This document shows, piece after piece, positions 45,964 to 57,581 of a stretch of 64,000 nucleotides of DNA. Within the stretch, counting starts at the first letter, position 1, and every line of letters starts with the position of its first letter. The position numbers were made by a program, and so were the translations under genes. This DNA is from Agroathelia rolfsii. Its lineage: Eukaryota > Basidiomycota > Agaricomycetes > Amylocorticiales > Amylocorticiaceae. The DNA lies in contig JABRWF010000003.1 in NCBI GenBank assembly GCA_018343915.1, forward strand, positions 3,348,001-3,412,000, read 5' to 3'. The notes below the pieces were generated by a model that saw nothing but the letters and a program-made list of their open reading frames with translations, had not been told where the DNA came from and ran no database searches.

Positions 45964-46675
45964 CAGTCACTGCACAAAAAAAATGTCCGATTGAGGTGGT
46001 TTCACGGCTACATCTCCTTCCTCACAACAATTTCAACCCAAACAAATTATACCATGTCATAGTAGACCCCTGATAACCCCATGTACATACCCAAAATATT
46101 TTCTTACATCAAACAAACAATGTGTGAGCGAGTACACAAACACCCTATCTCTATGATTATCTAATCTGGGAGAAAATGAGTTACATCCTCAAAAACTAGA
46201 TCAAATGTAGATTATTTTCTGATTTTTTCTTGTATGAAAAGACTATGTGACTGTTGAGGAATTGAGCTATCAAAAGTGAGGTGGTTAGAGATTTTGTTAA
46301 CTTTACGGAAGTATATTGTGCTTTTAGCACGGAGTTAGACAGTTTTGCCCCGGTTCACCTGGTTTATATCTCAACAACTACATAGTCTTTTCATACAAGA
46401 AAAAATCAGAAAATAATCTGCATTTGATCTAGTTTTTGAGGATGTAACTCACTTTCTCCCAGAGTAGATAATCATAGAGATAAGTCTTGATGAGGGTGTT
46501 TGTGTACTTGCTCACACATTGTTTATTTGATGTAAGAAAATATTTTGGGTATGTACATGGGGTTATCAGGGGTCTACTATGACATGGTATACTTTGTTTG
46601 GGTTGAAATTGTTGTGAGGAAGGAGATGTAGCCGTGAAACCACCTCAATCGGACATTTTTTTTGTGCAGTGACTG
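45964..46675. mobile_element. 712-bp foldback DNA element with about 300-bp inverted arms
   Basis: The left arm begins CAGTCACTGCACAAAAAAAA and continues for about 300 bp. The right arm (about 46371-46675) is its near-exact reverse complement. By my reading the arms differ by scattered single bases and one 12-nt gap (left arm near 46150). A spacer of about 110 bp separates them. TA flanks both ends (45962-45963 and 46676-46677), as for Tc1/mariner-type integration. No transposase is encoded. The near identity of the arms suggests a recent insertion or ongoing gene conversion between them. It lies between the SC15-like gene and the 3' end of the metallophosphatase gene. Confidence 0.88.
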
Positions 46676-47038
46676 TACTGTAGTATAGGGCCCTCGGAGC
46701 ATTATGCATTATGGCCGATGTCAAGGCAGTTTTGTACATGCACAGATGTAGAAGATCTGCAAGCAAGATACCGGAATAGTGTCGGTTGGGGACTCGAAAG
46801 AAGGGATACTACTAACACAACAGCCGCATTCAGGGATGACACCAATAGTTGGTCTGGTGCATGCCTCACTTGTTGATTAATGACCATGTGCCAACAAACA
46901 TTTTGACCTCAGCGTATTGTAATAAGAATTTTAATTCTTTAACTGCACCACCGAACGCCGCCACATCAGTCGACTTTTTAAACTACCATCTACTTATAAG
47001 TATAATATAACATCAACAGTTAATCCCTCTCTCCCATC
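46676..47038. other. Intergenic, 3' flank of the metallophosphatase gene
   Basis: 363 bp, nothing recognised beyond the expected terminator region of the minus-strand gene. Confidence 0.5.
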
Positions 47039-49359
47039 TCAGTTCCACGCTGCCTGTGCATACACACCCAACACCTCATTCGCCGTCAGCGGCGAATACA
47101 CCAACACATCCGAGTCCGTATACGTCTTGTCGCTCTGCAGCCCGTTCAAGATCCCCAGCAACTGCGACTCGATAAAGTCAACAAAGACCAAGTCCACCGC
47201 GGAGTCGTCGGCGACATCAGGGAAATTCGAGCCAATAAAGTCGGGCGTGTCGTAGTACGGCAATGGGGCATGGAGGGTGTCATCACCGACGCCAGCGCAG
47301 TTCTATAGCAGGAAACATGTATGAGAAAAAGGAGAAGGAGAAGCAAAAAAGAAAAAGAAGGGAATACGCACATCGGTAGTAACATATCCCAACGTAAGAT
47401 TCGCCGCTGCGCGCTTCTCCACAGCACCCTGCCTCTCATCCATCTCGCGCAACCAACGCCTGTAGACGTTATCGACATACCCGCGGCCATACAGCTCCTC
47501 TTCGCTTCTGCCCATCGCACGCGCAATCAACGACCGCCGACGCTCGTCCGCGCCTGCATTGTTGAGCGCGGGCAGGACCTGCTGCGCCACCGACGCGGTC
47601 ACGCTGGGGATGTACAGGAACGTGTCGTCAAAGGGCGAGACTGTGAGCTGATCATTCTTGGTGAATGTGCCGCCGTAGAGGTCGAAGCGCTGTGAGCCGG
47701 AGTTGGTAATCATGACGGCTGGGACTGAGGCGCGGGTGTTGTTGATCTTAAGCGCGGTTGGGACGGCCTGTAAGGTAAGGTATAACGTTAGTTCATATGG
47801 TGAGGAGATTTTTCAGGAGAAATATGACGTACATCTTCAATGAAAAGCGAAAGCGAGGAGCTGTTACTTGGGTACGGCGCACGCGATAAGAAATAATCCT
47901 GCGGCGCTGTACCGTAAAAGTAACTGAGGTCGAACTGATTCCAGAGGTTCAACAACCCCTGTGTGATCTCCTTACCCAGGGGTGTATCGTAGGTGCGATT
48001 CGACACACCCGTGTGGTACTCATACGTGACACGGTTGGGGTCAAGGTACCGGCGCGTAAATGTGATGTTGCCATTCTTATTCGTGGCGATATTGCTCAAA
48101 TCGGCACTGAGCCAGCCGACGGTCTCCATGTACCGTCCGCTCTCGAGCGAGATCGAGCGGCCGTCGAGCTGGAGGCAGTCCCGAATGTGTGTGTGACCGC
48201 CGAGGATGAGGATGGGCGTCGTGGGGTGCACGGCACGAACGGCGTTGAAGACGTAGGGCCATTTGTCCTCGCGCACGGGCATGTGGCCTACGAGTACGAA
48301 CAGATCGGGTTCTTCGGCAATTGCTTCTGCAAACTGGCGGTTGTGCAAGCGAGATATGAGTTTACATTTTTTTTTTTTTGGATCTGAGAAGATGAAGGAT
48401 AACGTACCCAGGTCTCGTTGACCATGTCCTCGACCTTTTGCACGGTCGTGTTGACGTCGTTGCCAGTAAAGTCGTATAGGACACCAAGGGAAGTAATACG
48501 CCTTCCTTTGCGAGTCGTGAACTTGGCATAACGGCCTGTGGGTTGAGTAGATATGTAAGCAAACATCAGGCAGATAGATTTAGGAATGACACATACTGCC
48601 AACGGGGACGCTCTGCCACTTTCCGTCAATCTCAACGGTGATGTTGACATTAGATGAGAGATAGCGGCCAGGGAACTTGGGCACAAAATTATTGTACATA
48701 TCAAGCGTGTTGTTGTAAATGTAGAGTTCATGGCTACGAGGAGTCTGTTCATCTCTGTCACAACAAACATGTAGCGCACATTGACTTACTTGCCAATAGC
48801 CAACAAGTCATAAGGCAGCTGGGCAAAGAATTTGTTGGACTAAGAAGGATTGTTAAAATGTCAAGGTCATGGTCAATAATACGGGATGGATAAATTTACT
48901 TCATGAGCGTCAACACCGCCGGGGGGGAACCCGTCCGAGAGACCTGTGCCATCATGGAGATCGCCCGAGTCGACGAGGAGGAGATCGACGTCCTTTTCCT
49001 GTATATAGCGCATGTAACTATTAATATTGGCCATATACGAAAATAAGTGTTATTCATACCAAGGCGATTTGCTTCATATGCGCTACAAAGGAAGCAAAGT
49101 CTCCAAAGTCGCCACTGTAGTTTGGCTCCGGGAAGGAGGTCTTTTGGTGGCCGAGCAACCAGCCATGGGAGTCGGTGGTATGGATGATGTTGAAGTCGGC
49201 CCATACGAGCGGGGAGGAGGGAGGTGTTAGCGTTGTGGAGGGATATAGACGCTTGGCATGGACATGATCATGATCATGAGCATGATCGTCCTCACAAGCA
49301 GAGACAAGGAGGCCCAAGGCCACGGGGAGCAACGAGGAGGAGAGAGCAGACCACTTCAT
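47039..49359 (-). CDS. Secreted/vacuolar calcineurin-like metallophosphatase (5'-nucleotidase superfamily)
   Basis: Metal-dependent phosphoesterase like yeast YHR202W, with the fold of 5'-nucleotidases. A signal peptide ([19 protein letters not shown]) is followed by a His/Asp-rich patch ([16 protein letters not shown]). The metal motifs run in order: [10 protein letters not shown] (D-x-H), [12 protein letters not shown] (GDxxD), AIGNHELY, LVGHMPV and [14 protein letters not shown] looks like GKHE if read through the exon end, but splicing at GGCAA|GTAAGT to CCATGAA restores Asn. The C-terminal half (about 250 residues) contains [19 protein letters not shown], as in the 5'-nucleotidase C-terminal domain. 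About eight introns interrupt it, and several N-glycosylation sequons are visible. It is head-to-head with the vacuolar protease gene (301 bp between start codons). The exact substrate is unknown. Confidence 0.88.
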
Positions 49360-49660
49360 GCTCAGTCACGGTGCAGGCACGAGCTGGCTGTCGAGGAGGC
49401 CATGGGAAGGGTGGTTATATAGTAGTAGTCCATGGGGGGAAGCACTGGGCTCGGTGCAAGTGCGCATAGGAGCCGCGATAGAGAGACATGAGCACATGGA
49501 ACCGAAGTGGATATCGCTAGCATTCTATCATAATGGCATATCGTCAATTGGTCATATCATCATAGCGCCTGCTGATAGTCGCATGGGATATTAGTCTGAC
49601 GTCGATTGCTCCTTTCAGTCTACTGGCACTCAGCCTGGTAATCCACCTGCTCATTCACCA
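49360..49660. promoter_or_regulatory. Divergent promoter, metallophosphatase / vacuolar protease
   Basis: 301 bp between the two start codons. The left part is short of clear elements; TTATATAGTAGT at about 49414 could serve the minus-strand gene as a TATA-like element when read in reverse. Confidence 0.45.
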
Positions 49661-52600
49661 ATGGGCATCGCTGCAGTCCTCTCCAGCGTGTTTGGCTTCA
49701 GAAAGATACCAACAACGGTTCTTGCCGTTCTCCTATACCTCGCCATCTTCATCTCTGTCTTCCTAACAGATCGCCTCCCCGACATCCCCCGCGACACACA
49801 CGGACTCAACCTCGAGCAAGCCTACGCAGACCTCCATATCGTCGCTGCCCGGCCTCACCCACTCAACTCCCATGCCAATGATATCGTCCGTGACTATCTC
49901 CTTTCCCGTCTCTCTGGTATAGCCGAGAGCAAGTCATACATTGAGATTGCCGATGATGTGCGCTCCAATGCATCCTGGGCCCCAAACTCAAGGCTGGGCA
50001 TATACTACGAGGGAAACAACATCCTGCTGAAAATCAACGGCACCTCCCCGTCCGACCCTGGCGTCCTTTTCTCCGCCCACTTTGATTCGGTCTCGACAGC
50101 ACCAGGGGCTGTTGATGATGGCATGGGTGTCGTGACGCTCGTCCAACTAGCCCAGTACTTTGCCGAGCACCGTCCGAAGCGAACTGTCGTCTTCAATATC
50201 AACAACGGCGAAGAGGATGGTCTTATGGGCGCACATGCGTAAGTCAATCAGCTATCCTGTTTTTGCCTAAACTTTCTGCTCCCAGTACCATGCCTTGTGC
50301 ATGTCCTATCTGCTGGAGAACGTGCGGCGGGTCATGTGCAAGGCACGTGCCTGTGGAGACTATTAGGCTCCGATAAGATGGTGTTGTGTTGTCTGCCAGC
50401 GCACACAAGACGGGAGTCTCCCTTGATTATGATCTCAGGCTTTTGTATTCCAAAGATGTGATATGTAATCCTCATCACCATTGTGTCCCTGTTAGGTTCC
50501 TGGAGCACCCGTGGTCCTCCATTCCCGATGTCTTCCTCAATCTCGAAGGTGCCTCTGCCGGCGGGCAAGTATAGCTCACATCAATCATAGTGATAATCAA
50601 CGATATCAACTGACCAACCATAATACCACAGGCGACCATTGCTCTTCCGTTCGACTTCGCGGACTCCGCTATCGGCCTTCTCTCACAAACATGTTCCCCA
50701 TCCGCACACCAACGTCCTCTCCGCCGAGAGCTTTAAACATGGCGTCATCCGCTCCGGAACGGATTACTCCATCTATGAACGGCGGGGCATGGATGGCCTC
50801 GACTTTGCGTTTTACAGAGGCCGAAGCAAGTATCATACCCAGGAGGACTCTGTTCCCGATGTTCTGGGTGGCAAGAAGGCGCTGTGGGCCATGATGGAGG
50901 GCGCTTTTGGTGCAGGCGTAGCTCTCGCAAACGAAGATAGCACACACGCACAGTCTGCTGATGACGATGGAGGTGTCTACTTCGATTGTTCGTTTTTTTC
51001 TTCTTTCTTTCTCCTTCTTTACCTCTTCATTCAATTAGGGCAGATACTGATTTATCTTTCCAGTATTTGCTGCTTACATGGTCGTATTCAAGCGCAAGAC
51101 GCTCTTCATCGCCAATATCATCCTACTGACTGTCGGCCCCATCGTCGTCCTCCTCTTGATCTTTGCCGATTTTACCGCCCAGCGCTCGCGAGCAGCAGCC
51201 GCTGCTGCTGCCGCAGTTGCGCGTGCACAAGAAGAGGGTGAAGAGGCTTCTCTTCCATCCACGCTCGTGCCCGAAAAATCCGTCTGGCAACGGGCCTGGG
51301 CAGGCTTTATCAAATTCCAGTGGCTGTATGCTCTGTGGCGCCTGGCAAAGTTCTGGCTCGCACTTGCCGTCGGTATTGGCCTCCAGATTGCACTTGTTGT
51401 GGGATATCTTGCCGTCAATCCCTTTGTACGTCCTTTTCCATACCACTTTATATCTATAATGTCAAACAATGGCGGTACTAAAACGGTACCCATATACACA
51501 GATCATCTATTCCCATCCATATATTGTCCTCACCTCGTTCATCTCTCTTGCGTTCCTCAGCATTGTCATTGTCCTGCAACTACCCATATCCCGGCAAGCC
51601 GCCCTGCCTGAGCAACAGAAGCTCGTCGTGCTCCTGCAGAATTATATGCTCAGCTGGGTTTTCCTCGTCATCTCTACTGTCGCTGTCAACGAATGGAAAC
51701 TCGGCAGTGTCTACCTTATCACAGCATGGAACGGCGTTGCCTCGCTCGGCGCTGTGCTGGGCTTATTAGAGGCAATTGCCGGGGCGGAGGGAACACAAAC
51801 CATTCATCCTGAGGTTTCTGTATCGAACCATCATCATCACCACCACCACCATCATCATCATGGGGAGTATGAAGAAGGAGAGGGGCGTGAAGAGCATGAA
51901 CAAGAGGTCAATGAGCGCACGCCGCTCGTGCGCCACTCGCGCGAGTCTTCGCCGGTGCACGCCAAGGACTCGAATGGCTCCAAGAAGCGGAAAGATGGAG
52001 AGGAAGAAGCGGGCGCTATTGGTTGGTGGATCATCCAGATGCTCGTCGTGCTCCCTGTGCCTGTTATTCTCGTCTTGCACCTGACCTTGATTATGCTGGA
52101 GTCGCTCTCGCAGACTTTGGTCGATGGAAGCAGTGCCGTCCTAGGTGAGATAGTTCTTTCCACATTTATCCCTAGACATACGTACTGACATATATATCCC
52201 CGCCCCCTTCTCCTCACTAGTATACACCGTCATTTCCGTCTTAGCCTTCCTCATTATCCTCCCATTGGCACCCTTCAGTATCAAAATCTCGCGCGTGCTC
52301 ATCTTCCTCGTTCTGCTCGTCTTCGCCCTCTCGACGACGTACAACATGCTCCAGTTCCCGTTCAGCAAAGACGAGCCGTTCAAGTTTTACTTCCAGCAGC
52401 GCGTCGAGCTCGCCAACGTCTCCGCACCCACCGATATTGCCACTCCTATCACCGCGATGAGTGCCCCATCTGTTGTGCAGTACACCACGACGCTCAACGG
52501 CGCAGAGGCTTTCCTTGAGAAGTACATTGTATCGCAGCTGCCTACGGCCTCATGGAATACTCCCAACGACGATGGTAACAAAGTCGAATGCGGGCAGAGA

Positions 52601-53269
52601 GGGGCACGTCAGGGACTCACGCAATGCTCATGGCACGCCAACCTGAGACCCGAGCCGGGTAACTCCTCGCTCGTCGGCACCATCCCGTTCGATGACGATG
52701 TCAGTGCTGTTTCGCCTTCCCCTCCGGGCGCCCCACCGTCTCGCCATCCCACACCAGATTACATCCGCCTCGCGACGGAACGCATCAACGCAAGCTGGGC
52801 CCGCATTTCCGTGGGTGGAACGAACACGCGCTCGTGCAAGCTCCACTTCGACTCTCCCGAAAAAGACGGCGGGGCTGATGAGCAACGCGTGCGTGCATTT
52901 TATGTGCACGGGTCGGGCGACCCCGCGCGCGGACTCCAGGCTGGGTGGAAAAACTCGTACAGCGAAGATGAAGGGTTGAAGGAGATCCGGCTGTGGAGTC
53001 GCACGTGGGATCGCACGTTTGTCGTAGATGTGTTGCTTGATTCGGCTGTTCATAACAGCGATTTATCTTCCTCTGAAAACGACAGCGCGGTCTATGGTCG
53101 CGCGTCGTGTGGCTGGAACGAGTTCAAGCGCGCCACGGCGGGTGGGGGAGGTGCGAGTGGAGGCAGTATTCCCGCATTGGAGGAGGTGTTTGATTTCGCA
53201 CCGCGTTGGGCGCTCGTGACTAAGAATGCAGATGCGCTCGTCGAGGCTTGGACGACGTTCCAAGTCTAA
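49661..53269 (+). CDS. Vacuolar membrane M28 metallopeptidase (Pff1/FXNA type)
   Basis: Integral vacuolar/ER membrane protease with an N-terminal M28 zinc-peptidase domain and a C-terminal multi-span region. After a TM anchor (TVLAVLLYLAIFISVFL), the zinc ligands lie in SAHFDSVSTAPGAVDDG, NNGEEDGLMGAHA-FLEHPW, and YRGRSKYHTQED. A longer intron of about 250 bp separates GAHA from FLEHPW; splicing GC|G restores the frame. The membrane part has about eight helices, and the lumenal C-terminus is about 300 residues. A loop of the membrane domain holds 11 consecutive His codons (51828-51860) within an acidic segment. GNSS, NASW and similar sequons suggest lumenal glycosylation. The family and order of domains are clear; whether it processes specific substrates is not known. 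Confidence 0.9.
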
Positions 53270-53736
53270 TTTTTTTTTTTTCCCTCTTCTCTACTTTCTT
53301 GGATTTCATCTATTTTTTCTTGGTTTATGCCCCCTTCTTTTTGTCTATCTTTTTTTTTTTTTTACCACACACGTTATTGAAATATTTGTCAAGTTATTGA
53401 CAAACACCTTTATTGTTTGATGTTACGTATCACGACCTTAGTTATGATGCTCATGATGATTCCTCTCTTGCACCGTCCTCGATCTTGATATCCATTGTAA
53501 CATAATACTAATATCGTATTTACCTTTTACTTTTTTTAGTCTGTTGTCGATGACCGTCCTCCGAGTTATAATCCATATGTGCTTATCGGTTATTCTCATG
53601 AGATGATACATATTTTGGGGGTAAGATATACAAAGGTACTAGTGATGGTTGTGATTATAATAAAAAAATGATTAAGCTGGTGAAACGGGTAGTAACATAA
53701 AAATGTACTGGTGGGCTAAAAAGGAACTAGATCAAG
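53270..53736. other. Convergent intergenic region
   Basis: 3' flanks of two convergent genes with T-rich stretches (53271-53281, 53349-53363). No gene is seen. Confidence 0.6.
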
Positions 53737-56203
53737 TTATGGCACATAATCATCATCATCTACTCCATTGTCGTCATCCTCATCATATACAAATGGCTCG
53801 CTAACGACCTTCCCTTTCCCCTTTATAGAGCTCGAGGGCCGCTCATCACTTTTTCTCCGCCTTTTTGTACTGGGAGGCTTCTCGTGCTTCTCTCGTGCTT
53901 GCTGAGCGGACATAGTTCCAGCCAGGACATGTCGCAGATCGCGATCGTACGCCTCGCTGGCGGCCATGTCCGTAGCGTCAAGCTGGTAGTCTTCTTCTAA
54001 CTCGACAGCCAAGGTGGACATGACACCCCCGTCTTCCTCGTCCTCGTCCTCATCCTTATCGTCGTCGTTATTGAAATCCCACAGAACATCGCTTTCATCA
54101 CCATGGTTCTTTGTATTCGGAAATAAGCTAGACGACATGGTGTGGCGGTAGATCCGAGGGAGCCAAAACATGGGGGACTGAATTTCACGGTACAGAGATG
54201 ACGTTGCTTGTTGGGCCAAAGAGGGGGCAGATAATATGTCTTGGCCATTATCGTCGCTGTCGTCGTCATCGTCAGAGCCGTCTCGGTTGCGGTCTGACTC
54301 CGACCCAGATCCAGAAAGATCACCTTCCTCTTCCTCCTCCTTATCATCTCCTCCTTGGTAGCCGAGCACTGCCAAAGTCGCAGTGAAATGCTCCTTTTTA
54401 GTGAGTGAACGTATGCCGAGCATCTCTGCAGCATGATGAACGGCGCTATCCGTAATCTTTTTTCGTGTTTGTAAAAGCAATTAAAATAGAGTTTAGTAAT
54501 CTGTCTTTCAGCATAAAGCACAAGAAATCTCTCACCTCGCCTTCCTTGAACCGCCAAACTTTAGTGCGCTGTTTCATCTTGCCTTCGAGTTCCCGACACA
54601 CAACCGCCTTCCTAACCAGATCTGTTACGAATATCGAGACAAGGGCATGGAGGAATTTGAGTGTTTCCTCTGATATGCGAGTATTTACATCAGCCGGTGC
54701 ATTATGCAGTGTATTATTTAACCTAGAAATTTTGATTAGAATCAAGGGTGTTACGTATCATTGTGAGAGAACATACCTCATTAGACGTTCGAGATTCTCG
54801 AGATGAAAAAGGTCGAGATTTTCTCGCTGCAGCATAGCATAGTCCACGTGCCCTTCTTGAAGCATTTTTTGGATTTTTGCCTGAACTGAAGTCCTGGTTC
54901 TTGACTTTCGATCCGAGGTTTTTTCCTTGTCAGACTCGTCGCCCTCCAGGTCTTCAGGATGATGCTGATCACTACTATCCTTATCCCTATTACCATCCCT
55001 TGGCCTTTCTTCATCTTCGCTGGACCTCTTCCTTTTTACACCCATCCGTGGCGGCTTCCCATCCTTTGGCTTCCTCCCGCGCTTCACGTGCATATCGAGA
55101 GAGACAACGCCGCCGGAAAGCTCGGCACGCTTGAAACGCATGCGCACCCGTTTCTCGTACAGTTTTCTCGATTTTGGCGAAAGCGTCTGGGCATATTTAA
55201 GCTGTTCCCTCAGTGCTGCCTGCTTTGCGTCATCGCCATCATTGCTATGATCAGGGGTGGCAGCGGGCGTTAATGCCACTGGAGATGACAGAGCTTGATA
55301 GCCCTCGCTGTATGGATCATATGTTGGCTCAGGCGGCGGGTCGAAAGAGGATTGTAATGGTATAGACGAATATAATCCTGTAGATGATGGAGTAGAGCTA
55401 CCAACAGTAGCGGCTGTTTCTTGAGCAGACATTTCGAGAAGAACGGGGTCGATGACTATTTCGTCCGTTGTACTATCCATGTCCATGGCAGGGGCACGAT
55501 CGTTACTACCGAATTGGCTGGAAGCCGCAGCAGGCTGAGCATGCATGTCTTTTTCATCAAAGTCCTCTCTAGTGGCAGCAAGCATGACAGCCTCATCTCC
55601 CTCCTTGAGCATGATGTCGAGAACCTTGAGATGCGACGCATCCAACGAGCGCATGACATCTTCAACGGCATATCCACGCTTGATCTCTGTCCGTGCCTGT
55701 TTCTGAGCCCTCCTCGTGGTCTCTCGATCAGCATTCACTTCGCCCGCATTAGCTTTAACGACACGCATGGCAGTATCCGTCCGGCTCTTCCTCAGCCTAC
55801 GTAGCCTTTCCTCTTCCCATCGCACCTCAGCTTCGATAAGCCTCTCTGCAAGCCTATTTTCCTCCTCGATCCATTCCTCTGAAGCATCATATGCAATTGG
55901 AAGTTCCTGGCGTACGGAAAAGGGTGGATGGTTGCCTAGGTTTTCTTCGAATAAATCAATGAACATGCAGATATCGACAACGGATTTTGTGGGCAGCTCC
56001 TCCGCTATGAGATCAGGACGCAGGCGGGAGTGTATAGACAATGCATGAAAGAAGATATTCTTCTCCTCCGGAGTCCAGCAGCAGTTGGTAGACGGAAGGA
56101 AGGTCGAACCGAGATTTCTTTCGTCGGCAGGGTAAAGAGATGCAAGATGGTCCTCGAAAATACTTAGATATTTAACAATTGTTTCATCGTCTTGTGCTGG
56201 CAT
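53737..56203 (-). CDS. Rrn5-like protein, SANT plus histone-fold, RNA polymerase I transcription
   Basis: The long first exon codes for a SANT/Myb-like segment (NCCWTPEEKNIFFHALSIHS, then RLRPDLIAEELPTKSVVDIC). A charged helical region (EEENRLAERLIEAEVRWEEE) and a Ser/Pro-rich middle with a Lys/Arg cluster (VKRGRKPKDGKPPR) follow. A histone-fold-like segment (NTRISEETLKFLHALVSIFV, then TDLVRKAVVCRELE) comes next. The tail is very acidic, with many Asp/Glu runs. SANT followed by a histone fold is the layout of Rrn5, a subunit of the upstream activation factor for RNA polymerase I. The alternative is another SANT/histone-fold chromatin factor. Two or three short introns lie near 54.45-54.77 kb, and the end is DDDDYVP. 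The assignment is by domain order, not by close sequence match. Confidence 0.6.
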
Positions 56204-56377
56204 TCGTACGCGGTTATGTTGCTCGGATTCATAGACAAGCCAGGTGAGACTTTAGATCATGCGAGTGCCAGTGTGACGAAACGGTCATACGGAAAGGAAA
56301 TGAACAAAAGATTGTTCTGGGGTGCTGGAAATCTGGTATGCGGCGCAACCGGGTCAAAATTTCCGGATCCAAAATAA

Positions 56378-56461
56378 GGCACTACCAGGGTTCGAACCTG
56401 GGTCGCGGGAAGACAAATAAACTTCAAAATCCCGAGTGCTAAACCACTACACTATAGTGCC
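56378..56461 (-). tRNA. tRNA-Gln (anticodon UUG) with a 12-nt intron
   Basis: The reverse complement folds into a full cloverleaf. The acceptor stem is GGCACTA/TAGTGCC, and the D-arm is TAGTGTAGTGGTTTAGCAC. The anticodon stem is CGGGA/TCCCG around TTTTGA, and the T-arm is CCAGG TTCGAAC CCTGG. The anticodon is TTG, read as Gln (CAA). The insertion AGTTTATTTGTC after position 37 is the canonical intron site. This tRNA class carries the U34 thiolation made by Ncs6 in other fungi. Confidence 0.93.
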
Positions 56462-56780
56462 TTGAAGGACATTATTATATTTAATTAGATTGCATAATCT
56501 TATTTCGTTTGTCCAAATACTGACTGTACCTTGACATGCAATCCATGACCGTGAAGTGTACCGAAGCCATCGTTCAACAATTCCGGATCCTCGATCTCGT
56601 AATTTCGGCCGATAGAATTACACATAGACTATTATTGCTGTATATCTCATTCAAAATATAAATACACGACATATGTAATATGATATATCAGATATAGTTT
56701 ACCACAGTCCAAGTTAGCCCAATAAATGCCCATGTCCATAAAATTACTGCATGTCAATAATATTAGTCCGAATCAAGTCC
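56462..56780. other. Intergenic, tRNA 5' flank and hypothetical gene 3' flank
   Basis: 319 bp, AT-rich, with nothing recognised. It should hold the upstream sequence of the tRNA gene on the minus strand. Confidence 0.5.
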
Positions 56781-57581
56781 TCATGCACGCGCTGCCGCCT
56801 CAATAATCTCAACGCCGTCAGCAGACACTACACCCCTCCAAGGCTCCGCAATGCCATCCTCGCTAGCGCCAATGCACATGAGTACATCATCGACAAAGGT
56901 CTCGGAGGAGTATGCGATGCAAGCAGCGGCAATACTCATCGCGTCGACAGCACGATCATATGGCGTCGCAATGAGCACGCGAGCAGATGTAGCTGGCGTG
57001 GGTTTGCCATGATTGAGGTGGACACACCTCTCGGATGGCTTAGGGTATCCTAGGGCATCCATGAGGAGGTCGCGGCCGGCAACGATCTGGTGGTGCATCA
57101 GGTTTGTGCGCCCATCGTCGTTTGAGATGTCGGATACGACGAGGCGCAGGCGGCGAGTGGCGTCGCCCTCCTCGGTGAGCTCCTCTACAGCCCCTGCACG
57201 CTGCTCCGAGGCCAGCATCTGGGCCTGCGGAACGATGGTGATAACATGGTTGAAATGCCCGACGTCCTTGGCACGTGCATCGTTGAGCACATTAAAGGAG
57301 AATCCGGGTGCTTGGTTCCAAAATGAAAGATGCAGGCCGGGCATGAGCTCATACAGATGGTACAGATCCCCGGTTTCCGCCTTGGTAACCATGAGATTCG
57401 GTGCGGGGAATGTCTTTCTCCTTCTACGTGGAAGATTGAACCTGGTCGGACCAAGGGGACCTTTAGGCAGAGATGCGGCGCTAGACGTGAGGTCTATGCG
57501 CATATTATATGCACGACGAGTGCTTAGGGATAGGAAACCGCCAGCACTATCTGATGACGTCGTGAAAGTGGAGAGAGACAT
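56781..57581 (-). CDS. Conserved hypothetical protein, 266 residues
   Basis: The frame is open well upstream of this start. The upstream part is rich in His, Arg and Pro and looks non-coding, so I use the ATG at 57581-57579 (MSLSTFTTSSDSAGGFLSLS). The product is single-exon and soluble. Visible blocks are PKGPLGPTRFNLPRRRRKTF, YHLYELMPGLHLSFWNQAPG, VLNDARAKDVGHFNHVITIV, DALGYPKPSERCVHLNHGKP and RVLIATPYDRAVDAMSIAAA followed by CIAYSSETFVDDVL. The final part resembles a Rossmann-like beta-alpha unit in composition, but I recognise no catalytic motif. I find no HCxxGxxR, so it is not an active dual-specificity phosphatase. It shares the divergent intergenic region with the next gene. Confidence 0.7.
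   Translation of the reverse strand: MSLSTFTTSSDSAGGFLSLSTRRAYNMRIDLTSSAASLPKGPLGPTRFNLPRRRRKTFPAPNLMVTKAETGDLYHLYELMPGLHLSFWNQAPGFSFNVLNDARAKDVGHFNHVITIVPQAQMLASEQRAGAVEELTEEGDATRRLRLVVSDISNDDGRTNLMHHQIVAGRDLLMDALGYPKPSERCVHLNHGKPTPATSARVLIATPYDRAVDAMSIAAACIAYSSETFVDDVLMCIGASEDGIAEPWRGVVSADGVEIIEAAARA

Noticed and set aside
48781..48830. Apparent GKHE in place of the catalytic GNHE of the metallophosphatase
   Set aside because: The Lys arises from reading into the intron; splicing at GGCAA|GTAAGT restores GNHE.
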